A stretch of DNA of 64,000 bases from CAG-411 sp050875145 (lineage in GTDB: Bacteria > Bacillota > Clostridia > Lachnospirales > Lachnospiraceae). The notes beneath the pieces were generated by a model. It saw only the letters and a program-made list of their open reading frames with translations. It searched no databases and was not told the origin of the DNA. Shown here in pieces: positions 43,854 through 52,740 of this stretch. Location: contig JBNMLH010000010.1 of assembly GCA_050875145.1 (NCBI GenBank), positions 1-64,000 on the forward strand, in the 5' to 3' direction. Position 1 is the first letter of the stretch; every line of letters starts with the position of its first letter. Position numbers and translations under genes: made by a program.

Positions 43854-45560
43854 ATGGGTTTTTTTAATGATTTAAGAAAAGATATATCACAAGCAGTAAA
43901 TGAGTTACTTCCGGATGAGGAATTTTTCGGATTAGATGACCAACAGGAAGAAGATTTAGAAATTAAGGACAAAGAGGAAAACGAGAATGAAGTATCAGAA
44001 GATGTGGGGGACTTACTTTCTGAATTAGCTGATATGAATGAAGGTGAAGAAGATACTTCTACCGAGGAAAATGAGGAGTCTTTTGATGATAATGATATTA
44101 TTGCAGCGTTAGAAGAACTAAGTACTTCCGATACTGATTTGGATGAAAAGAAGAGAGAGGAAGAAGATGCTTCTATAGAAGAAATGGAAACGCAGGATAA
44201 TTTGGATACAGAGGCGTCGGAAGATCCATTAAAAGTAGAGGATATTGCAGAGAATGATACAGAAGATGATATTCACAAAATGATTGAATCGCTTCAATCG
44301 TTTACAGATACATTGATTGAGACTGAAAATTTGTCCAATACAGAAATGGAAGAGGAACTTCCGTCAGTGGAAGAAAGTGAAAACCCAGACATGTCTGAAA
44401 CGGGGGATGAACTTCTTTCAGAAGTAGAAAATAAGGATGCATCAGAAATAGAAGAGGTAGCATTGCCTTTGGTGGAAGAAGATGATGATGTGGTAGTAAA
44501 TGATATACTTGACGAACCAAAAGAGAAAGACTTGGCAGAAGATAGATTACCACAGGTTGAACTGGAGGAAGTTGCAATTTCTGCATCAGAGCATCAGTTA
44601 CAAGAGGCAATAGAAGAAGCAATAGAAGAAAGTGAACGAGAAGAAAAGCTTTCGGAAGTGGATGAATTGCCTGAGCCAGAGATGGATACAGAAAAAACAG
44701 AAGCATTTGTGGAAGAGTTAGCAGAAGATATTACAGCTATTACAGATACTGCGGATGAAATAGAAGAAGCGGAAAGTGCTGTACAAGGTGATGAGAGTGC
44801 TGATATAATAGAACAGAGTTTAGAGGAAAATGTTCCTTTAGAAGAAAATGAACTTGTTGAGGATACAGAACAAAATGAAGTTGAATCAGAAGCAGAAGGA
44901 AATGTGATAGAGGAAGATGCTGTGGAAGCTGAGCTAGAGGAAAATCAAACTGATTTAGAAGAAACAGTAGATATGACATTGCTGGATGAGAATGAAGTGG
45001 ATACATTCTCAGAAGAAGCAAAAGATGAAACACAGGTAGCAATAGAAGATAATAATATAGAAGAAAAGGAAGTAAATATTATGGAAAACAATCTTGAAAA
45101 TGTAGAAGCAAAGGATGAAGTAACTGTAATTACAAAGGGAACTATTATTAATGGTTCTATTAGTTCAGATGGTGGTTTAGAAATTAACGGCACAATTACC
45201 GGTGATGTTGAATGTTTAGGAAAGCTTACAATCAATGGAAATGTAAGCGGTAACTTAAAGGCATCTGATGTAGTTGTAAGCACTCCACGTCTGGATGGCG
45301 GTATTGAAAGTAAGGGAGATGTAAAGATTGGCGTAGGAACTATCGTTCTTGGCGATGTTACAGCAAAATCAGCAACTGTTTCTGGTGCTGTAAGAGGTCA
45401 GATTGATGTAAATGGACCTGTTGTAGTTGATTCAACAGCTATTGTGAAGGGTAATATTACAGCAAAATCAGTACAGATCAACAATGGCGCTGTTGTAGAT
45501 GGATATTGTAAATTAGCTTATGCTGAAGTAGATATTGATAATTTCTTTGATGGAGAATAA
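43854..45560 (+). CDS. Bactofilin with a long acidic N-terminal extension
   Basis: The last 150 residues form a bactofilin (polymer-forming cytoskeletal protein) beta-helix with repeats such as I-N-G-S-I-S-S-D-G-G-L, I-N-G-N-V-S-G-N-L and V-K-G-N-I-T-A-K-S. Ahead of it are about 410 residues, mostly Glu/Asp with repeated E-E-x-E blocks, predicted disordered, opened by an amphipathic M-G-F-F-N-D-L-R-K-D-I-S-Q-A-V segment. Ordinary bactofilins are 100-200 residues. An internal ATG with its own AAGGAAG site could make the bactofilin part alone. The neighbouring deacetylase suggests a scaffold for wall enzymes; that is inference. GGAGGTG precedes the main start. Confidence 0.88.
   Translation: MGFFNDLRKDISQAVNELLPDEEFFGLDDQQEEDLEIKDKEENENEVSEDVGDLLSELADMNEGEEDTSTEENEESFDDNDIIAALEELSTSDTDLDEKKREEEDASIEEMETQDNLDTEASEDPLKVEDIAENDTEDDIHKMIESLQSFTDTLIETENLSNTEMEEELPSVEESENPDMSETGDELLSEVENKDASEIEEVALPLVEEDDDVVVNDILDEPKEKDLAEDRLPQVELEEVAISASEHQLQEAIEEAIEESEREEKLSEVDELPEPEMDTEKTEAFVEELAEDITAITDTADEIEEAESAVQGDESADIIEQSLEENVPLEENELVEDTEQNEVESEAEGNVIEEDAVEAELEENQTDLEETVDMTLLDENEVDTFSEEAKDETQVAIEDNNIEEKEVNIMENNLENVEAKDEVTVITKGTIINGSISSDGGLEINGTITGDVECLGKLTINGNVSGNLKASDVVVSTPRLDGGIESKGDVKIGVGTIVLGDVTAKSATVSGAVRGQIDVNGPVVVDSTAIVKGNITAKSVQINNGAVVDGYCKLAYAEVDIDNFFDGE
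45066..45083 (+). promoter_or_regulatory. Possible internal ribosome binding site and start for a short bactofilin
   Basis: AAGGAAG at 45066-45072 lies eight bases before an in-frame ATG at 45081. Translation from it would give a 159-residue protein that is just the bactofilin domain. The acidic region ends and the beta-helix begins almost exactly here. Confidence 0.45.
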
Positions 45561-45564
45561 GATA

Positions 45565-46269
45565 ATGGGCAAATATAAGAGAGTATTTTTAAAGCTTAGT
45601 GGTGAAGCTTTGGCAGGAGAGAAAAAAACAGGATTTGACGAAGCTACATGCATTAAAGTTGCAGAACAGGTAAAACAGTTAGTAGATGATGGTGTTCAGG
45701 TAGGTATTGTCATTGGTGGTGGAAATTTCTGGAGAGGAAGAACCAGTGAAAATATTGATCGTACAAAGGCAGATCAGATTGGTATGCTTGCAACGATTAT
45801 GAACTGTATTTATGTATCTGAAATTTTTCGCTCAGCAGGAATGAAGACACAGGTATTGACTCCATTTACATGTGGAACGATGACAAAACCATTTTCAAAG
45901 GACAGAGCCAATAAGTATTTTGAAAAAGGTATGGTAGTATTTTTTGCTGGTGGAACAGGACATCCATATTTCTCAACAGATACAGGAGTTGTTCTTCGAG
46001 CAGTTGAGATGGAAGCAGAGGTAATCTTATTGGCAAAAGCAATTGATGGTGTTTATGATAGTGATCCAAAGATTAATCCAAATGCGAAGAAATATGATGA
46101 AGTTTCAATGCAGGAAGTGTTGGATCAGCGTTTACAAGTAATTGATTTAACAGCAACGATTATGTGTTTAGAAAATAAAATGCCATTATTAGTATTTGGA
46201 TTAAATGAAGAAAACAGCATTGTAAATACAGTGAATGGCTCATTTAATGGAACAAAAGTTACCGTATGA
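45565..46269 (+). CDS. pyrH: UMP kinase
   Basis: PyrH phosphorylates UMP to UDP, the first step to UTP and CTP. Amino-acid-kinase motifs L-K-L-S-G-E-A-L, I-V-I-G-G-G-N-F-W-R-G and A-I-D-G-V-Y-D-S-D-P-K are intact. The frame extends upstream into the bactofilin gene, but the ATG after GGAGAATAAG gives the normal 234 residues, four bases after the preceding stop. In B. subtilis it directly follows tsf; here two genes intervene. Confidence 0.97.
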   Translation: MGKYKRVFLKLSGEALAGEKKTGFDEATCIKVAEQVKQLVDDGVQVGIVIGGGNFWRGRTSENIDRTKADQIGMLATIMNCIYVSEIFRSAGMKTQVLTPFTCGTMTKPFSKDRANKYFEKGMVVFFAGGTGHPYFSTDTGVVLRAVEMEAEVILLAKAIDGVYDSDPKINPNAKKYDEVSMQEVLDQRLQVIDLTATIMCLENKMPLLVFGLNEENSIVNTVNGSFNGTKVTV

Positions 46270-46298
46270 TTTAAGAGAGATGAAATGGAGGATATAGA

Positions 46299-46841
46299 AT
46301 GGAACAGTTTGAAGAAAAGATGAAAAAGTCATTGAATGCTTTATCAGAAGAGTATGCTACAATTCGTGCAGGAAGAGCAAATCCACATGTATTAGATAAG
46401 ATTATGGTAGATTATTATGGTACACCGTCACCATTACAGACTGTAGCTAATATTTCTGTTCCAGAGGCAAGAGTAATTCAAATTCAGCCATGGGAAGCAA
46501 GTTTAGTAAAAGAAATCGAAAAGGCAATCATGGTTTCTGATTTAGGTATTACTCCAAATAATGATGGAAAGATTATTCGTTTAGTATTCCCTGAACTTAC
46601 AGAGGATCGTCGTAAGGAATTGGTTAAGGATGTGAAGAAGAAGGGCGAAAATGCTAAAGTTGCAATTCGTAATATCCGTAGAGATGCAAATGATTCTATT
46701 AAGAAGCAAAACAAAGCAAATGAGATTTCTGATGACGAAGCAAAGCAGGCTGAAGAACAGGTACAAAAAATGACAGACAAATATGTAGCTGAAGTAGAGC
46801 AAATGATTGAGAATAAGTCTTCCGAAATTATGACAATTTAG
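46299..46841 (+). CDS. frr: Ribosome-recycling factor
   Basis: RRF splits post-termination ribosomes with EF-G. The family core R-A-G-R-A-N-P-H-V-L-D-K-I-M-V-D-Y-Y-G-T-P-S-P-L and the C-terminal coiled region are present (shown here in parts; the run near residues 22-48 is contiguous). 180 residues, slightly shorter than the 185 of E. coli. TGGAGG precedes the ATG; it follows pyrH by 29 bases, the standard pair. Confidence 0.97.
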   Translation: MEQFEEKMKKSLNALSEEYATIRAGRANPHVLDKIMVDYYGTPSPLQTVANISVPEARVIQIQPWEASLVKEIEKAIMVSDLGITPNNDGKIIRLVFPELTEDRRKELVKDVKKKGENAKVAIRNIRRDANDSIKKQNKANEISDDEAKQAEEQVQKMTDKYVAEVEQMIENKSSEIMTI

Positions 46842-46886
46842 ATTTGACAAGGAGATGAAAAAGCTCCTTCGTTAGATAGAAAAAAT

Positions 46887-46938
46887 AATAGGCGTATTGT
46901 GCCAAAGTGGAAGATCCATATGGCAGGGTACGCCTATT
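46887..46938 (+). terminator. Compound hairpin after frr
   Basis: AATAGGCGTA pairs perfectly with TACGCCTATT; inside, TGCC pairs with GGCA and TGGA with TCCA. GTGTCATTTTC follows. It fits a terminator with a weak tail or an mRNA end-stabilising structure. A smaller AAGGAG/CTCCTT hairpin precedes it. The rest of the 231-base gap before uppS shows no good promoter. Confidence 0.5.
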
Positions 46939-47072
46939 GTGTCATTTTCACTGATAATTAGTAGAAGTTAGTCTGAGTGGAGATTTTAGAGAGATAAGGA
47001 TAGAGATACGTCTAAATTGATTTGAAGAGGAAATTGCAGGATAAGATAAAATGAAAGTGAGGAAATGCTACG

Positions 47073-47786
47073 ATGGAAAATGAAAATAAAGTACCTGAAC
47101 ATGTTGCAATTATTTTAGATGGAAATGGAAGATGGGCTAAAAAGCGCTTTTTACCGCGAAATGTTGGGCATGCACAAGGAGCAAAAGCGGTAGAACAAAT
47201 TTGTGAAGATGCATGGGATTTAGGTATAAAATATCTCACTGTGTATGCATTTTCTACTGAAAATTGGAAAAGACCTGAAGATGAAGTATCTGCCTTGATG
47301 AAGTTATTAAAGAAATATTTAAGTAACTGTCTGGAGCGAAGTAGTAAAAACAATATGCGTGTACGTGTGATTGGTGATATTGGGCGTTTAGACCAGAATT
47401 TACAAGAGCAGATTATTGAGTTAGAGAAAAAGTCATCTGTTAATACAGGGTTGAATTTTACTGTTGCATTGAATTATGGTGGTCGTGACGAGATGATTCG
47501 TGCAATGAAGAATATGTATAAAGAGATTGAGAAGGGAGTCTTTTCTATTGATGATATTTCAGAAGAAAAGTTTTCATCTTATCTTGATACAAAGGGAATA
47601 CCTGACCCAGACTTAATGATTCGAACCAGTGGAGAGCAACGAATTTCTAATTATATGTTATGGCAAATGGCATATGCGGAATTTTATTTTACGGATGTTT
47701 TATGGCCAGACTTTGATAAAAAAGAATTGGAAAAGGCAATTGCATATTATGCGCAGAGAGACCGTAGATATGGCGGTATTAAATAG
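47073..47786 (+). CDS. uppS: Undecaprenyl diphosphate synthase (cis-prenyltransferase)
   Basis: Makes the C55 lipid carrier for wall precursors from farnesyl-PP and isopentenyl-PP. H-V-A-I-I-L-D-G-N-G-R-W-A-K-K-R holds the catalytic Asp; the C-terminal D-P-D-L-M-I-R-T-S-G-E-Q-R-I-S-N and W-P-D-F are signatures. 237 residues. The usual M-D-G-N-G is L-D-G-N-G here, a mild variation. AGTGAGG lies before the ATG. cdsA follows. Confidence 0.96.
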   Translation: MENENKVPEHVAIILDGNGRWAKKRFLPRNVGHAQGAKAVEQICEDAWDLGIKYLTVYAFSTENWKRPEDEVSALMKLLKKYLSNCLERSSKNNMRVRVIGDIGRLDQNLQEQIIELEKKSSVNTGLNFTVALNYGGRDEMIRAMKNMYKEIEKGVFSIDDISEEKFSSYLDTKGIPDPDLMIRTSGEQRISNYMLWQMAYAEFYFTDVLWPDFDKKELEKAIAYYAQRDRRYGGIK

Positions 47787-47856
47787 TAAAGTTTCAATAT
47801 CATCATATACAGGTAGTAAGTGTATTCTGTAGAAATGTTCCGTAAGGAGGATAATT

Positions 47857-48654
47857 ATGTTTATAGAAAGATTAATTAGTGGTATTATACTTGTTATTTT
47901 GACAATTGCAGCCATTTGGTCTGGACACCCAGTTTTATTGGGCGTAGTATGTATATTATCGCTAATAGGACAATTTGAGCTATACCGTGTTTTAAAATTA
48001 GAAAAAAGTGTGTTAGGTATAGCTGGTTATTTAGCAACCATAGGATATGAATTGTTGTTGTTATTTGATAAGGAAAACTATATTCAGGTGTTCCTGTTGG
48101 CAGTGTTACTTGTGTTTATGGCAATTTATGTGATTTTGTATCCTAAATATACATTTAAAGAAATTGCTATGACATTTACCGGATTGGTTTATGTAACAAT
48201 AATGTTATCTTGCCTATATCAGGTTCGTTGTATGAATGGCGGAGTTTATTTAGTATGGATCGTGTTCATTGCTGCGTGGGGCTCAGATACATGTGCTTAT
48301 TGCGTAGGAAAATTGCTTGGAAAACATAAGCTGCCTACGAAATTAAGTCCTAAAAAAACGATAGAAGGATGTACTGGCGGAGTTGTTGGTGCTATGTTAA
48401 TTGCAGGAATTTATGCATATATATTTAAGGAACCATTAGCAGAGCATGGCTGTTCCGTTGCATTATTTACAATAGTAGGAGGACTGGGAGCCGTTTGTTC
48501 TCAAATTGGTGACTTAGCTGCATCTGCTATTAAGCGCAATTATGAAATAAAAGATTATGGAACATTAATTCCGGGTCATGGCGGTATTATGGATCGTTTT
48601 GACAGTATTTTATTTACTGCACCATTAGCATTTATCTTTTTTACCTTTTTATAA
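47857..48654 (+). CDS. cdsA: Phosphatidate cytidylyltransferase
   Basis: Forms CDP-diacylglycerol for phospholipid synthesis. Eight hydrophobic stretches, and the complete C-terminal signature S-A-I-K-R-N-Y-E-I-K-D followed by P-G-H-G-G-I-M-D-R-F-D. 265 residues. TAAGGAGG gives a strong start. It is the usual partner between uppS and dxr. Confidence 0.96.
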   Translation: MFIERLISGIILVILTIAAIWSGHPVLLGVVCILSLIGQFELYRVLKLEKSVLGIAGYLATIGYELLLLFDKENYIQVFLLAVLLVFMAIYVILYPKYTFKEIAMTFTGLVYVTIMLSCLYQVRCMNGGVYLVWIVFIAAWGSDTCAYCVGKLLGKHKLPTKLSPKKTIEGCTGGVVGAMLIAGIYAYIFKEPLAEHGCSVALFTIVGGLGAVCSQIGDLAASAIKRNYEIKDYGTLIPGHGGIMDRFDSILFTAPLAFIFFTFL

Positions 48655-48670
48655 TTGCTGATACTAGAGG

Positions 48671-48725
48671 CAAAAGTGGAAACTATATGGGATTGCAAAT
48701 ATATAGTTTAAAGATTATACTTTTG
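48671..48725 (+). other. Nested inverted repeat with embedded promoter before dxr
   Basis: AAACTATAT pairs with ATATAGTTT around a 12-base loop, and outside it CAAAAGT matches ACTTTTG. The loop contains the -35 TTGCAA (48693-48698), followed after 17 bases by TATACT (48716-48721). It could be an AT-rich terminator for cdsA overlapping a promoter for dxr, or an operator. Confidence 0.5.
48693..48721 (+). promoter_or_regulatory. Promoter of dxr-rseP
   Basis: TTGCAA, 17 bases, TATACT. A second TATAAT lies at 48739-48744 but without a spaced -35. The first is a good sigma-A match 60 bases before dxr. Confidence 0.55.
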
Positions 48726-48780
48726 GATAGAAATCGTTTATAATAAATGCAAAGAATGGAAGAAAAAGTAGAGGTGTCAT

Positions 48781-49932
48781 ATGAAAAAAATAGCAATATT
48801 AGGTTCTACAGGTTCTATAGGAACGCAGACATTAGATGTTGTGCGAAATAATGATGATTTAGAAGTGGTTTCACTTGTAGCAGGAAGTAATATTGATTTA
48901 TTAGAGAAACAGATTTTAGAGTTTAAGCCCAAGGTTGTATCGGTTTGGGAAAAAGATCGTGCAGAGGAATTGAAAGCACGTTTGCAAAATTGCCAAGTGG
49001 AAGTATTATTTGGTATGGATGGAATGACGTCTTGTGCAACGATGGATGATGTGGAAATTGTTGTAGCGGCAGTAGTGGGAATGATAGGAATACAACCAAC
49101 GATTGCGGCAATTAAAGCAGGCAAGGACATTGCACTTGCCAATAAGGAAACATTAGTAACAGCGGGGCATATTATTATGCCTTTAGTACAGGAATGTGGT
49201 GTGAAATTATTACCAGTAGACAGTGAGCATTCTGCTATCTTTCAATCGATTAATGGAGAAAGAAAAAATAAAATTACACGCATTTTATTGACCGCTTCTG
49301 GTGGACCATTTCGTGGTAGAAAGAAAGAGGAGTTACAAAATATACAAGTGGAGGATGCCTTGAAACATCCAAACTGGTCCATGGGAAGAAAGATTACGAT
49401 TGATTCCTCTACAATGGTAAATAAAGGTCTAGAAGTAATGGAGGCAAAATGGTTATTTCAAGTTCCAATTGATGATATTGAGGTTGTAGTGCAACCACAG
49501 AGTGTAATTCATTCTATGGTAGAATTTGAAGATGGAGCAGTGATGGCACAGCTTGGAACGCCAGATATGCGTTTGCCGATACAATATGCCTTATATTATC
49601 CAGAGAGAAGAACGCTTCCTGGTGAACGACTAAATTTTGAACAATTGTCCCATCTTGATTTTGAAAAGCCAGATATGGATACATTTACAGGATTAAGACT
49701 TGCCTATGAAGTGGGCAGAAAAGGTGGAAGTTTGCCAACTGTATACAATGCAGCCAATGAAAAAGCAGTTGCGATGTTTTTAAATCGAAAGATAGGGTAT
49801 TTGGAAATTATTGATGTAATAGAGTATGCGTTATCTAAACACAAGTGGATAGCAAATCCAACGGTGGAAGAAATACTTGCTATTGAGCAGGAAGTTTATG
49901 AAATGATTGAAAAGAAATGGCCATCTTTATAA
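48781..49932 (+). CDS. dxr: 1-deoxy-D-xylulose 5-phosphate reductoisomerase
   Basis: Second enzyme of the MEP isoprenoid pathway, converting DXP to MEP with NADPH. Nucleotide-binding L-G-S-T-G-S-I-G-T-Q-T-L; L-A-N-K-E-T-L-V; metal and substrate motif P-V-D-S-E-H-S-A-I-F-Q; S-S-T-M-V-N-K-G-L-E. 383 residues, normal. ispG, a later enzyme of the same pathway, lies two genes on. Also named ispC. Confidence 0.97.
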   Translation: MKKIAILGSTGSIGTQTLDVVRNNDDLEVVSLVAGSNIDLLEKQILEFKPKVVSVWEKDRAEELKARLQNCQVEVLFGMDGMTSCATMDDVEIVVAAVVGMIGIQPTIAAIKAGKDIALANKETLVTAGHIIMPLVQECGVKLLPVDSEHSAIFQSINGERKNKITRILLTASGGPFRGRKKEELQNIQVEDALKHPNWSMGRKITIDSSTMVNKGLEVMEAKWLFQVPIDDIEVVVQPQSVIHSMVEFEDGAVMAQLGTPDMRLPIQYALYYPERRTLPGERLNFEQLSHLDFEKPDMDTFTGLRLAYEVGRKGGSLPTVYNAANEKAVAMFLNRKIGYLEIIDVIEYALSKHKWIANPTVEEILAIEQEVYEMIEKKWPSL

Positions 49933-50012
49933 AATAAGAAGATGAGGGAGTTTGTGTTTGCGTTGCTATCACAGCTTCAGAGGGTTTAAAGCAACGTGGA
50001 AAGAGGTTTGAG

Positions 50013-51371
50013 ATGAATATTATTATTGCATTACTTATTTTTACAGTAATTGTAGTGTTGCATGAATTAGGTCACTTTTTGTTGGCGAAGAAAAATGGAG
50101 TAGGAGTTACAGAGTTTTCTGTGGGAATGGGTCCTCGTTTATTTACAATTGTAAAAACAGAACAGGGCATGACCTTTAAGTTGGTTCCTTCTCAAAAGTA
50201 TTGTGAAAGTCGTGAGGATTGGCAAAATCATACATGGTATTCTTGGAAGTTACTTCCAATTGGTGGCTCTTGTATGATGGTTGGAGAAGATGAGGAGAAT
50301 GACTCAAAGGATGCATTTCAAAATGCAAGTATTTGGGGCAGAATTGCAATTCTTGCAGCAGGACCGTTCTTCAATTTTCTTTCTGCATTTGTATTTTCTG
50401 TTATTTTGATTGGTTGTATTGGGTATAATCCGGCAATTGTTACCTATGTTTCGCCAAATTCTTCTGCGGCTGAGGCAGGAATTAAAGAGGGAGATCGAAT
50501 TACAAAGATTAACAATAAAAAGATTACAATTGGATCGGATTGTAGTATTTATCTTAGTTTACATGATGTAGGGGATAATCCATTATCTGTAAAATATGTA
50601 ACAAAGGATGGAAAAAAGAAAGAAGCAAAGGTAGATCCGAATTACAGTTATTATCGTTTGGGATATAGTTATACACCATCCAGTTCGAATCAGGCATCGG
50701 TTTCCAGCGTGGAAGAAAATAGTCCGATGGATAATGCAGGAGTAAAAGTAGGGGATGTAATTACCTCTATTAATGGAACAAAGCTAAACTCAGTGGAGGA
50801 TCTTGCCAACTATTTAGAGGCGAACCCACTGACAGAAAAGGATGTTGTGCTTACTTATGAACGAGATGGGAAAGAAAAAGAGGTAACAGTAAAACCATTT
50901 TATGCCACAATAAAATCCTTACAATTTTCTACGGCAAAACGAGAAAAAGGTAATATCTTTCAAATTGTAAGATATGGTGGTTCTGAAATTCGTTTTTGGA
51001 TTGAAAGTACCGTAAAAAGTCTTGGTATGATGATACATGGAAAGGTAAGTAAGGACGATGTCTCTGGTGTAGTTGGTATTGTTGATATGATAGGTAGCAC
51101 GGTAGATGCAAGTCCAACAGTGGCAGATGTGATGCTGAATCTATTAAATATCGCAATCTTCTTAAGTGCGAACTTAGGTGTTATGAACTTATTGCCATTT
51201 CCAGCATTGGATGGTGGAAGATTGGTTTTCCTATTTATTGAGTTATTAAGAGGAAAGCCGGTAGACCGTGAAAAAGAAGGTATTGTTCATTTAATCGGAA
51301 TTGTATTACTTATGGTATTGATGGTGTTTGTTACCTATAATGATATTGCAAGGATTATTAGTGGACGTTAA
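50013..51371 (+). CDS. rseP: Site-2 intramembrane metalloprotease RseP (RasP)
   Basis: Cleaves transmembrane anti-sigma factors and remnant signal peptides. Zinc motif H-E-L-G-H near residue 18 in the first membrane helix, membrane segments near 105-130 and 375-450, and N-L-L-P-F-P-A-L-D-G-G-R as the third zinc-site motif. Two PDZ-like segments are visible (S-S-A-A-E-A-G-I-K-E-G-D and S-P-M-D-N-A-G-V-K-V-G-D), making it 452 residues. It sits between dxr and ispG; proS is absent from this spot. Confidence 0.95.
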   Translation: MNIIIALLIFTVIVVLHELGHFLLAKKNGVGVTEFSVGMGPRLFTIVKTEQGMTFKLVPSQKYCESREDWQNHTWYSWKLLPIGGSCMMVGEDEENDSKDAFQNASIWGRIAILAAGPFFNFLSAFVFSVILIGCIGYNPAIVTYVSPNSSAAEAGIKEGDRITKINNKKITIGSDCSIYLSLHDVGDNPLSVKYVTKDGKKKEAKVDPNYSYYRLGYSYTPSSSNQASVSSVEENSPMDNAGVKVGDVITSINGTKLNSVEDLANYLEANPLTEKDVVLTYERDGKEKEVTVKPFYATIKSLQFSTAKREKGNIFQIVRYGGSEIRFWIESTVKSLGMMIHGKVSKDDVSGVVGIVDMIGSTVDASPTVADVMLNLLNIAIFLSANLGVMNLLPFPALDGGRLVFLFIELLRGKPVDREKEGIVHLIGIVLLMVLMVFVTYNDIARIISGR

Positions 51372-51445
51372 ATTGGAAAAAGATAGAAAGAAGTCTCATA
51401 TGGAATACCCCAAAATTAATTGATGTTGTATTGCTTGAGTAAGGA

Positions 51446-51485
51446 AAACAGTTCAGTTTCTGCATGGTGCAGGACTGGACTGTTT
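51446..51485 (+). terminator. Hairpin after rseP
   Basis: A roughly 18-pair imperfect stem (AAACAGTTCAGT and ACTGGACTGTTT as outer parts, CTGCA/TGCAG inside, TGG loop). The tail TATGTTA is weak, and the right arm overlaps the control region of ispG. Terminator or attenuator. Confidence 0.6.
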
Positions 51486-51486
51486 A

Positions 51487-51495
51487 TGTTATAAT
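51487..51495 (+). promoter_or_regulatory. Extended -10 promoter for ispG
   Basis: TGT directly before a perfect TATAAT; no clear -35 at the right distance, the region being occupied by the hairpin. 79 bases upstream of the ispG ATG. Confidence 0.45.
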
Positions 51496-51574
51496 GAGAC
51501 TACAATATATGAAAGAAAAAGAAATAATTTATAATAAAAACTGCTGAATGATTTACGGGAAAGGATGGAGTGTC

Positions 51575-52633
51575 ATGAGTGCATTAAGAGAACAGACAAA
51601 GGAAATTAAAATTGGAAATCGGATTTTAGGGGGAAGTAATCCGGTGTTGATTCAATCTATGACTAATACAAAAACAGAAGATGTAAAAGCTACGGTAGAA
51701 CAGATTTTACGACTGGAGGAGGCTGGCTGTGAACTGATTCGTTGTGCAGTTCCTACTAAAGAGGCAGCAGTAGCGTTAAAAAGTATAAAAAAAGAAATTC
51801 ACATTCCACTTGTTGCCGATATTCATTTTGATTATCGTTTGGCGATTGCGGCTATGGAGAATGGAGCAGATAAAATACGGATTAATCCTGGAAATATAGG
51901 AGATAACCAGAGAGTAAAAGCGGTAGTAGACGAAGCAAAGGCCCGTCAGATTCCAATTCGTGTCGGAGTAAACAGTGGTTCTCTAGAGAAACATTTGGTA
52001 GAGAAGTATCATGGAGTTACAGCAGAAGGAATTGTAGAAAGTGCTTTGGATAAGGTAAAGTTAATTGAAGATATGGGTTATGATAATTTAGTCGTTAGTA
52101 TTAAATCATCGGATGTATTAATGTGTATCCGGGCACATGAAATTATTGCAGAAAAAATAAAGTATCCTTTACATGTAGGAATTACTGAGTCAGGAACCGT
52201 ATATTCTGGAAATATAAAATCTTCGGTAGGATTGGGGGCAATTTTATACCAGGGAATTGGAAATACAATTCGTGTTTCCTTATCTGGCGATCCAGTAGAG
52301 GAGATAAAAACGGCTAAATTAGTATTAAAAACCTTAGGGCTGCGAACGGGAGGAATTGAAGTAGTGTCCTGTCCAACTTGTGGTAGAACACAGATTGATT
52401 TGATTGGGCTTGCAAATCAGGTGGAGGATATGGTAAAGGATATTCCTCTGGACATAAAGGTTGCAGTCATGGGATGTGTCGTAAATGGACCGGGAGAGGC
52501 AAAAGAAGCAGATATAGGAATTGCAGGTGGAAAAGGTGAGGGACTCCTTATCAAGAAGGGTGAAATCATTAAAAAGGTACCAGAAGAACAATTACTTTCT
52601 GCACTAAGAGAAGAATTGCTAAATTGGAAATAA
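51575..52633 (+). CDS. ispG: 4-hydroxy-3-methylbut-2-enyl diphosphate synthase IspG
   Basis: Iron-sulfur enzyme of the MEP pathway that opens the cyclodiphosphate. TIM-barrel start N-P-V-L-I-Q-S-M-T-N-T, then the cluster ligands in S-C-P-T-C-G-R-T and G-C-V-V-N-G-P-G-E. From the ATG behind GGATGGAG it has 352 residues, the compact bacterial form; an ATG nine codons upstream lacks a site. Frequently beside dxr and rseP. Confidence 0.96.
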   Translation: MSALREQTKEIKIGNRILGGSNPVLIQSMTNTKTEDVKATVEQILRLEEAGCELIRCAVPTKEAAVALKSIKKEIHIPLVADIHFDYRLAIAAMENGADKIRINPGNIGDNQRVKAVVDEAKARQIPIRVGVNSGSLEKHLVEKYHGVTAEGIVESALDKVKLIEDMGYDNLVVSIKSSDVLMCIRAHEIIAEKIKYPLHVGITESGTVYSGNIKSSVGLGAILYQGIGNTIRVSLSGDPVEEIKTAKLVLKTLGLRTGGIEVVSCPTCGRTQIDLIGLANQVEDMVKDIPLDIKVAVMGCVVNGPGEAKEADIGIAGGKGEGLLIKKGEIIKKVPEEQLLSALREELLNWK

Positions 52634-52651
52634 GTTGCATCTGGATGACGA

Positions 52652-52679
52652 TTGCAGTTTTGTGGTGCAGGTAGATAAT
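52652..52679 (+). promoter_or_regulatory. Possible promoter of polC
   Basis: TTGCAG, a 16-base spacer and GATAAT in the 107-base ispG-polC gap. Moderate match only. Confidence 0.4.
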
Positions 52680-52740
52680 GTTTTTAGCCTGAAATAAGAA
52701 ATAGTAGAGAAATAAAGAATAATAGAAAGAGGGATTAACT

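Noticed and set aside
43900..45100. Long minus-strand open frames opposite the acidic bactofilin region (hydrophobic Leu/Phe-rich products)
   Set aside because: They are the antisense of GAA/GAT-rich codons, lack ribosome binding sites and resemble no protein family.
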